Below, piece after piece: positions 1-5,273 of a stretch of 5,273 bases of DNA (position 1 is its first letter; each line of letters starts with the position of its first letter). The notes under the pieces were generated by a model, which ran no database searches, had not been told where the DNA came from, and was given only the letters and a program-made list of their open reading frames with translations. Source of the DNA: an uncultured Veillonella sp. (GTDB taxonomy: Bacteria; Bacillota; Negativicutes; Veillonellales; Veillonellaceae). The stretch is taken from the NCBI GenBank assembly GCA_900552445.1, contig URZS01000098.1, positions 1 through 5,273 of the forward strand, given 5' to 3'. Made by a program: the position numbers and the translations under genes.

Positions 1-8
1 ATGTGAAT

Positions 9-37
9 TTTACATACATGTTAGTATATATGATATA
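9..37 (+). promoter_or_regulatory. Possible weak promoter before the isomerase lipoprotein gene
   Basis: A TTTACA box at 9-14 matches five of six bases of the -35 consensus. Downstream, TATGAT at 29-34 is a good -10 but leaves only a 14-base spacer. A 17-base spacer puts the poorer GATATA at 32-37. The region is AT-rich, so chance matches are easy. A promoter is plausible because the bases upstream of the gene do not look coding, but neither pairing is convincing. Confidence 0.22.
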
Positions 38-52
38 TCTTTTGGGGGACAT

Positions 53-694
53 ATGAACTGGAAACGCTTGGCTTTATGCGCAATGTTAGGGATTACAATG
101 CTTGGTACAGCGGCATGTGGTACAAAAAGTGGGGAACAACCACAAGGGAATACTGTGAAAGCAGAAACGGTAGCTATGCCTAATTTCTCTAATGCGCCAA
201 TTGCTGATGAATACGCTATTTTTGATACAAATTATGGTCAATTCAAAGTTCGTTTATTAGGTTCTAAATCACCGATTACGGTTAAGAATTTTGATTACCT
301 AGTAAAAAAAGGCTTCTATAACGGTGTTACATTCCACCGCGTTATCGAAGGCTTTATGATTCAAGGCGGGGATCCAGATGGCACAGGTGCTGGTGGTCCA
401 GGCTATACAATTCCTGATGAATTTTCTAATGACTTACATTTCAACAAAATGGGCGTTCTTGCCATGGCTAACCGTGGTCCGAACACTGGAGGCTCCCAAT
501 TCTTTATTACCTTGGGCCCTACAGATTGGCTAGATAATAAACACACTATCTTTGGCACTGTAGTACAAGGTATGGATGTAGTTGAAAAAATCGGCAAAGT
601 AAAAACTGGCCGCAACGATAAGCCTGTAGAACCGGTAATCATTAATACCATTACATTGGAACCGATTACTGATGATGCGAAAAATGGCAAATAA
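53..694 (+). CDS. Cyclophilin-type peptidyl-prolyl cis-trans isomerase, lipoprotein
   Basis: The 213-residue product should catalyse cis-trans isomerisation of Xaa-Pro bonds and help fold exported proteins outside the cytoplasmic membrane. Residues 1-21 form a lipoprotein signal peptide: a basic start (K4, R5), a hydrophobic stretch, then TAA before C22, the expected lipidated cysteine. Residues 23-50 are a polar linker. The cyclophilin domain runs from about 53 to 204 and keeps the active-site residues by comparison with human CypA: R96 in FHR, F101, M102 and Q104 in FMIQGGD, Q149 and F151 in GGSQFFIT, W159 and H164. An active enzyme is therefore expected. A purine-rich ribosome site, GGGGGA at 44-49, lies unusually close (3 nt) to the ATG. 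The frame stays open upstream to the window edge, but the signal peptide fixes the start at 53. The 3' end overlaps the GIY-YIG gene, suggesting cotranscription. Whether the lipid anchor sits in an inner or an outer membrane cannot be read from the sequence. Confidence 0.95.
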   Translation: MNWKRLALCAMLGITMLGTAACGTKSGEQPQGNTVKAETVAMPNFSNAPIADEYAIFDTNYGQFKVRLLGSKSPITVKNFDYLVKKGFYNGVTFHRVIEGFMIQGGDPDGTGAGGPGYTIPDEFSNDLHFNKMGVLAMANRGPNTGGSQFFITLGPTDWLDNKHTIFGTVVQGMDVVEKIGKVKTGRNDKPVEPVIINTITLEPITDDAKNGK

Positions 695-1070
695 GAAGAG
701 CGCTACTCAAGAGTCTAGCTCTTGTAAAAGCCCATCTCCACAAGACTTGCAAGGTTCTGTCTTGGATTGTGAATCAATCTTGCAGGACGGGACTGGTGAA
801 ATGAAGGACGCTGATGAGTTGCACTATATATATTTAGTGCGTTGTGCTGATGACTCTTTGTATTGTGGATGGACTACAGATCTTAAGCGCCGTATAGATG
901 CGCACAATGGCCATATTCCAGGTGGTGCCAAGTATACGCGGGGCCGTCGCCCTGTGACCTTGGTGTATGCTGAAAGCTTTCACCATAAACATGAGGCCCA
1001 ACGTAGGGAATATGCCATTAAACAGATGACAAAGACTAAGAAGTTGAGGCTCATTGAGGGTGCAAAATAG
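684..1070 (+). CDS. GIY-YIG domain protein (YhbQ/UPF0213-like), N-terminally extended
   Basis: The product is a small single-domain GIY-YIG protein, a fold shared with UvrC and Slx1 nucleases. The cellular role of the short YhbQ-like members is poorly defined, so DNA cleavage is inference. Numbering from the ATG at 684, the domain covers about residues 47-126: YIY at 48-50 and YCG at 60-62 stand for the GIY and YIG motifs. R69/R70, N75, GGAKYT at 80-85 and the EAQRRE helix with E104 and E109 follow, then K113. Residues 1-40 are Ser/Gln/Lys-rich and probably disordered. The start is uncertain: ATG at 672 (132 aa), 684 (128 aa) and 801 (89 aa) are all in frame. The 801 start has GGGA at 789-792, eight bases upstream, and gives the usual compact family length. 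The 684 start lacks a clear ribosome site but would be coupled to the upstream gene by an 11-nt overlap. Domain identity is firm; the N-terminus is not. Confidence 0.85.
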   Translation: MANKKSATQESSSCKSPSPQDLQGSVLDCESILQDGTGEMKDADELHYIYLVRCADDSLYCGWTTDLKRRIDAHNGHIPGGAKYTRGRRPVTLVYAESFHHKHEAQRREYAIKQMTKTKKLRLIEGAK

Positions 1071-1080
1071 TCCTTAATTA

Positions 1081-1089
1081 TGGTATAAT
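1081..1089 (+). promoter_or_regulatory. Extended -10 promoter for the DUF1934-argS-pyrG block
   Basis: TGG followed by a perfect TATAAT (1084-1089) makes a consensus extended -10 element only 11 bases after the GIY-YIG stop codon. No good -35 is spaced correctly: GTGCAA at 1060-1065 matches three of six bases with an 18-base spacer. That is typical of extended -10 promoters, which depend less on the -35. Transcription would start near 1095-1097, giving a leader of about 27 bases with GGAGG at 1111-1115, seven bases before the ATG at 1123. The leader is too short for a riboswitch or attenuator. Confidence 0.7.
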
Positions 1090-1122
1090 ATGATGATTAA
1101 TTACTACCATGGAGGTTGAAAA

Positions 1123-1581
1123 ATGAAGCGGGTTCTAGTGTCCGTAAAAAGTGTACAACGAGATATGGACGGCAAGGATACCGTAGTGGAACTGATTTCT
1201 CCAGGTACATCACACGAAAAGGGTAATGTCCAGTATGTGCGTTACGAAGAATCCAGTGTGACTGGCTTAGATGGGGTAAAGACGACCATTAAAATCCATG
1301 ATGACTCAATTGTATTGCTCCGAACAGGGGCTGTGAATATGCGTCATCAATACGTCCGTGGTGAAGAGCGCGAATCCGTGTATGAAACACCGTATGGTGA
1401 TTTACACATGGCCGTGAACACTCATGAATTAACAGTAGACTTTCACGAAGGCGTAGGTCATGTTCATTTAGGATATGACATTTCCGTCGAAGGTGAATGG
1501 CAATTTTATAATCAGTTAGATATAGACGTGCGGGAGGATACAGAGCATGGAAATGAAGGAAATCCTGAAATCGGGGATTGA
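1123..1581 (+). CDS. DUF1934 family protein (YwiB-like), probable beta-barrel
   Basis: The 152-residue protein has no signal peptide or membrane segment and should be cytoplasmic. Its alternating pattern of short strands resembles the DUF1934/YwiB family, small calycin-like beta-barrel proteins of Firmicutes with no established biochemical function. Supporting features are the opening strand MKRVLVSVKSVQ, the motif YVRYEES near residues 38-44, the GxVNMRHQYV segment near 69-78, the ETPYGDLHMAV segment near 88-98, and the closing strand pattern YDISVEGEWQFYNQLDIDV near 118-136. From memory, ywiB also lies next to argS in Bacillus subtilis, which supports both the family call and a conserved link with translation, though the reason for the link is unknown. 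The start is well fixed by GGAGG seven bases upstream and by the promoter just before it. The last 35 bases overlap argS, and the argS ribosome site lies inside this gene. Confidence 0.85.
   Translation: MKRVLVSVKSVQRDMDGKDTVVELISPGTSHEKGNVQYVRYEESSVTGLDGVKTTIKIHDDSIVLLRTGAVNMRHQYVRGEERESVYETPYGDLHMAVNTHELTVDFHEGVGHVHLGYDISVEGEWQFYNQLDIDVREDTEHGNEGNPEIGD
1532..1537 (+). promoter_or_regulatory. Ribosome binding site deciding the argS start
   Basis: GGGAGG lies nine bases before the ATG at 1547 and fifteen before a second in-frame ATG at 1553, which favours the first. It sits wholly inside the DUF1934 coding region, so ribosomes translating that gene pass over it; translation of the two genes may be coupled (inference). 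Confidence 0.75.
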
Positions 1582-3280
1582 ACAGGCATTACAAGATACG
1601 ATTAACAGCGGTGGTTTACCAGCTGGGGAATATCCAGAAATCGTTCTCGAAGTGCCACCTCAAAAAGAATTCGGTGATTTTTCTACAAATATCGCTATGC
1701 AATCCGCTCGTGTAGCTCGTCAAAACCCTCGTGCTATTGCAGAGGCTTTGATTAGCCATATGAATTTTGATTGGCTTGAGCGTGCTGAGGTTGCTGGTGC
1801 AGGTTTTATTAACTTCTTCTTGAAATCTGATATGGTATACGATACGCTGAAAGCCATTTTAAATGCTGGCGATCAGTATGGTGTTCAACCATTGCGTGCA
1901 CGCGATACGATTCAAGTAGAGTACGTAAGTGCGAACCCAACAGGTCCGCTACATGTAGGTCATGGTCGTGGTGCTGCGTATGGTAGTGCACTTGTAAACT
2001 TGTTGCGTGCAGCAGGTTACAATGTACAATCCGAATACTACATCAATGATGCAGGTAACCAAATCGATAATATGGCTATCTCCATTGAGTACCGTTTCCA
2101 AGAGTTGCAAGGTGCTACATTAGTGTTCCCACCTAAGCGCAACGAAGACGGTTCCATGCCTGAATTCGATATTCCAGAAGGGGCTCTCGTGTTCCCTGAA
2201 AATGGCTACCGCGGTCCTGATATTATCGAGACTGCAAAAGCTATTGCAGAACGCGAAGGCTTCGATAAATTGAATGCTATGAACGAAGCAGATCGTATTG
2301 CCTTTTTCAAAGAGGAAGGTCTTAAAGAAAAACTAGCTCGCCTAGAGGAGACATTGAGAAACTTCCGCGTTACTTTTGATAATTGGTTCTCTGAGCGTAC
2401 GGTTCACGAAACTGAGGAAATTCATCACTCTGTAGAGGCGTTGAAGGCTCTTGGCAAAGTATACGAAAAAGACGGCGCTTTGTGGTTGAAATCCACTGAT
2501 TATGGTGACGATAAAGACCGCGTTGTTATTCGTGATAATGGCGTTCCTACATACTTAGCGGCAGATATTGCATACCACCGCAGCAAATATGATCGTGGAT
2601 TCAAAGAAATGATTGATATTTGGGGCGCTGACCATCATGGTTATGTGTGCCGTGTAAAAGCTGCTATGGCTGCTTTCGGTTATGATCCAGACCAATTAAC
2701 TGTATTGTTATTACAAATGGTAGCATTGTTCCGCGATGGGGAGCTTGTTAAATTATCTAAACGTAGCGGCGATAGCGTTACATTAGATGAGTTGATTGAT
2801 GAAGTAGGCGTAGATGCATCTCGTTACTTCTTCTTGATGCGTTCCCTAGATAGCCAACTTGATTTTGATATTAACTTGGCGAAATCTCGTAGCAATGATA
2901 ACCCAGTGTATTATATCCAATATGCTCATGCTCGTATTCACAGCATTTACAACCAAGTGCGTGAAGCTGGCATCGCATTTGGCGATTATAGTGAAACTGA
3001 TTTCACAACGCTTACAAGCGAAATGGAATTAGAATTAATTAAGAAATTAGCTGAATATCCAGAAGAGGTAGTTCAATCTGCTGAACATCGTGCACCTCAT
3101 CGTATTGCTCGTTACTTATACGATTTAGCAAGCATGTTCCACTCCTTCTATCGTCAAGGTCGTATCATTGGCGTAGATCCAGCGTTGCAACAAGCTCGTC
3201 TAGGATTAATCACAGCGATTGCCCTCGTACTTCGTCAAGGCTTGGGTATTTTAGGTATTTCCGCTCCGGAAAAAATGTAA
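1547..3280 (+). CDS. argS: Arginine--tRNA ligase (ArgRS, class I)
   Basis: This cytoplasmic enzyme charges tRNA(Arg) with arginine using ATP; members of the family need bound tRNA for amino-acid activation. The 577-residue protein has the expected order. An N-terminal tRNA-binding domain occupies about 1-110, with the family motif KEFGDFSTNIAM at 40-51. The Rossmann catalytic core follows, with VEYVSANPTGPLHVGH ending in the HIGH-class signature HVGH at 136-139. YYINDAGNQI lies at 164-173, and WGADHHGYV at 359-367 is in the core. KLSKR at 402-406 is the KMSKS-class loop. The C-terminal DALR anticodon-binding helices begin near YIQYAHARI at 456-464 and end in the typical APEKM. Residues about 189-213 look like an insertion relative to the usual ArgRS core (see findings). 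The start at 1547 is chosen by the GGGAGG site. pyrG starts 15 bases after the stop, so the two are almost certainly cotranscribed. Confidence 0.98.
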   Translation: MEMKEILKSGIEQALQDTINSGGLPAGEYPEIVLEVPPQKEFGDFSTNIAMQSARVARQNPRAIAEALISHMNFDWLERAEVAGAGFINFFLKSDMVYDTLKAILNAGDQYGVQPLRARDTIQVEYVSANPTGPLHVGHGRGAAYGSALVNLLRAAGYNVQSEYYINDAGNQIDNMAISIEYRFQELQGATLVFPPKRNEDGSMPEFDIPEGALVFPENGYRGPDIIETAKAIAEREGFDKLNAMNEADRIAFFKEEGLKEKLARLEETLRNFRVTFDNWFSERTVHETEEIHHSVEALKALGKVYEKDGALWLKSTDYGDDKDRVVIRDNGVPTYLAADIAYHRSKYDRGFKEMIDIWGADHHGYVCRVKAAMAAFGYDPDQLTVLLLQMVALFRDGELVKLSKRSGDSVTLDELIDEVGVDASRYFFLMRSLDSQLDFDINLAKSRSNDNPVYYIQYAHARIHSIYNQVREAGIAFGDYSETDFTTLTSEMELELIKKLAEYPEEVVQSAEHRAPHRIARYLYDLASMFHSFYRQGRIIGVDPALQQARLGLITAIALVLRQGLGILGISAPEKM

Positions 3281-3283
3281 TAG

Positions 3284-4906
<1,623 letters not shown>

Positions 4907-4915
4907 AGTAGAGCG

Positions 4916-5131
4916 ATGGGTTCTATTTTATCTATTATCGGTATATTTATATTAGCTGCACTTAAACTAGAGCAGTTTGTATATGGTAAATCGGGTAAAA
5001 AACAATCTACAACTGGTCACATAGCACGGAGAGGGCTTGCTAATATAGCGGGGTTAATCGCTTTTGATCACTCTACCGTGAACAGTAAGTCTGTTGTAGT
5101 ACGTAAAAAGAAGGAAGATGCTCAGAAATGA
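4916..5131 (+). CDS. Hypothetical small protein, probable single membrane anchor
   Basis: I do not recognise this 71-residue product. Residues 3-16 are strongly hydrophobic (ILSIIGIFILAAL follows S3), short for a full transmembrane helix but possibly extended by LEQFVYG up to 24. A basic stretch KSGKK (25-29) follows, then IARRGLANIAGLIAF (36-50), an amphipathic-looking segment, and a very charged tail RKKKEDAQK (63-71). An inner-membrane protein with a cytoplasmic C-terminus is the simplest reading. The ribosome site is weak: AGAG at 4905-4908, overlapping the pyrG stop. Codons differ from argS and pyrG, with four ATA plus AGA, CGG and CTA, consistent with low expression or a young gene. The last eight codons and the stop lie in the terminator hairpin. 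Its position nine bases after pyrG and its lack of an own promoter make it the last gene of the operon, if it is translated at all. Confidence 0.6.
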   Translation: MGSILSIIGIFILAALKLEQFVYGKSGKKQSTTGHIARRGLANIAGLIAFDHSTVNSKSVVVRKKKEDAQK

Positions 5132-5149
5132 GCATCTTCCTTCTTTTTT
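5105..5149 (+). terminator. Strong intrinsic terminator ending the argS-pyrG operon
   Basis: The arms 5110-5124 and 5129-5143 pair perfectly over 15 bp around a GAAA tetraloop (5125-5128), and T6 follows at 5144-5149. Five A residues at 5105-5109 extend the pairing into the T tract to 20 bp. On the reverse strand the same hairpin is followed by five T, so it could also stop transcription entering from the right. The 5' arm encodes the C-terminus of the small protein, and its TGA stop forms the first three bases of the 3' arm. Confidence 0.95.
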
Positions 5150-5159
5150 ATTCATATCG

Positions 5160-5195
5160 AAAAATATTAGAAAAATATATCGATAAATTTAAAAA
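5160..5195. other. A-tract-rich stretch upstream of the right-edge promoter
   Basis: Runs of five A start at 5160, 5171 and 5191, spaced 11 and 20 bases, close to whole helical turns. Such phased A-tracts can bend DNA, and the last run ends seven bases before the -35 box, where an UP element that contacts the RNA polymerase alpha subunit would lie. The pattern is visible; the bending or UP function is inferred. The whole stretch is AT-rich, which makes A runs common by chance. Confidence 0.4.
5173..5190. repeat. AT-rich imperfect palindrome centred on ATCGAT
   Basis: Nine base positions on each side of the centre at 5181/5182 are mirror-paired with one mismatch (5177 against 5186). The inner TATCGATA is perfect. 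It lies 12-29 bases upstream of the -35 box, a place where an activator could bind. No known regulator site is recognised. Confidence 0.35.
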
Positions 5196-5201
5196 TAACG
5201 C

Positions 5202-5230
5202 TTGCAATATTGAATGATATTTGTTATTAT
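5202..5230 (+). promoter_or_regulatory. Promoter for a transcript leaving the window to the right
   Basis: TTGCAA at 5202-5207 (four of six consensus bases) and TATTAT at 5225-5230 (five of six) are separated by the ideal 17 bases. TG at 5222-5223 adds an extended -10. Transcription would start at about 5236-5238. It lies 53 bases after the T tract of the terminator, so it begins a new transcription unit. No start codon with a ribosome site follows within the window, so the leader is at least about 36 bases long. Confidence 0.75.
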
Positions 5231-5236
5231 ATAGAC

Positions 5237-5273
5237 AAAGATAGATATAGATGCGGTGTTAAGTGCACCAATA
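5237..5273 (+). other. Start of an untranslated leader, possibly a structured RNA (cut by the window edge)
   Basis: After the predicted start there is no ribosome site or start codon. GGTG at 5255-5258 pairs with CACC at 5266-5269 (one G-T pair can extend it), making a small hairpin with a five-base loop, followed by AATA at the edge. This is compatible with the first arm of a cobalamin riboswitch, in which a small helix precedes an A-rich joint and a GGGAA motif. The diagnostic core lies outside the window, so this is only a suggestion. Confidence 0.2.

Noticed and set aside
3..56. A possible 3' end of an upstream gene, open from the window edge and ending in TGA at 54-56, overlapping the isomerase ATG as ATGA; it would read as a hydrophobic tail
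   Set aside because: The stretch uses ATA codons that the neighbouring housekeeping genes avoid, and it is AT-rich and promoter-like. Hydrophobic translation is expected of such DNA. Only the bases to the left could settle it.
403..690. 95-codon reverse-strand frame inside the isomerase gene, and similar ones in argS and pyrG
   Set aside because: They have no recognisable domains and lie wholly within well-supported forward genes, so they look like shadows of those genes' codon usage.
5207..5230. Fur-like box (AATGATATTTGTTATTA) over the edge promoter
   Set aside because: The similarity to a GATAATGATAATCATTATC-type site is limited to AT-rich triplets and lacks the inverted symmetry.

Overview
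The window reads as an ordinary, densely packed housekeeping stretch of a low-to-moderate GC bacterium. The protein sequences, the purine-rich ribosome sites and the DUF1934-argS-pyrG order suggest a Firmicute, most likely a Negativicute of the Veillonella type. That placement is inferred from the look of the proteins and codons; no search was run. All genes are on the + strand, and every reverse-strand open frame looks like a shadow of a forward gene.

Layout: (1) 53-694 encodes a lipoprotein with a complete cyclophilin-type peptidyl-prolyl isomerase domain. (2) 684-1070, overlapping it, encodes a small GIY-YIG domain protein with a low-complexity N-terminal extension whose start is uncertain. 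(3) A near-consensus extended -10 promoter at 1081-1089 opens a second block: a DUF1934 (YwiB-like) protein at 1123-1581, arginyl-tRNA synthetase argS at 1547-3280 with a 35-nt overlap, CTP synthase pyrG at 3296-4906, and an unrecognised 71-residue probable membrane protein at 4916-5131. (4) A very strong intrinsic terminator at 5105-5149 closes the block and includes the last codons and stop codon of the small gene. (5) The last 124 bases are AT-rich and non-coding. They carry A-tracts, an AT-rich imperfect palindrome and a good promoter (-35 at 5202, extended -10 at 5225) that starts a new transcript leaving the window.

Function: argS supplies Arg-tRNA(Arg) and pyrG makes CTP from UTP, so the central operon pairs translation with pyrimidine nucleotide supply. 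No terminator is visible between the genes from 53 to 5131, so read-through from the isomerase/GIY-YIG pair into the argS-pyrG block is possible in addition to the internal promoter.

I found no clearly new biological system. The points most worth a second look are the small gene whose 3' end is the terminator stem, the new transcript at the right edge (its first bases could be the start of a structured leader such as a cobalamin riboswitch, which cannot be proved inside this window), and an apparent insertion in ArgS.
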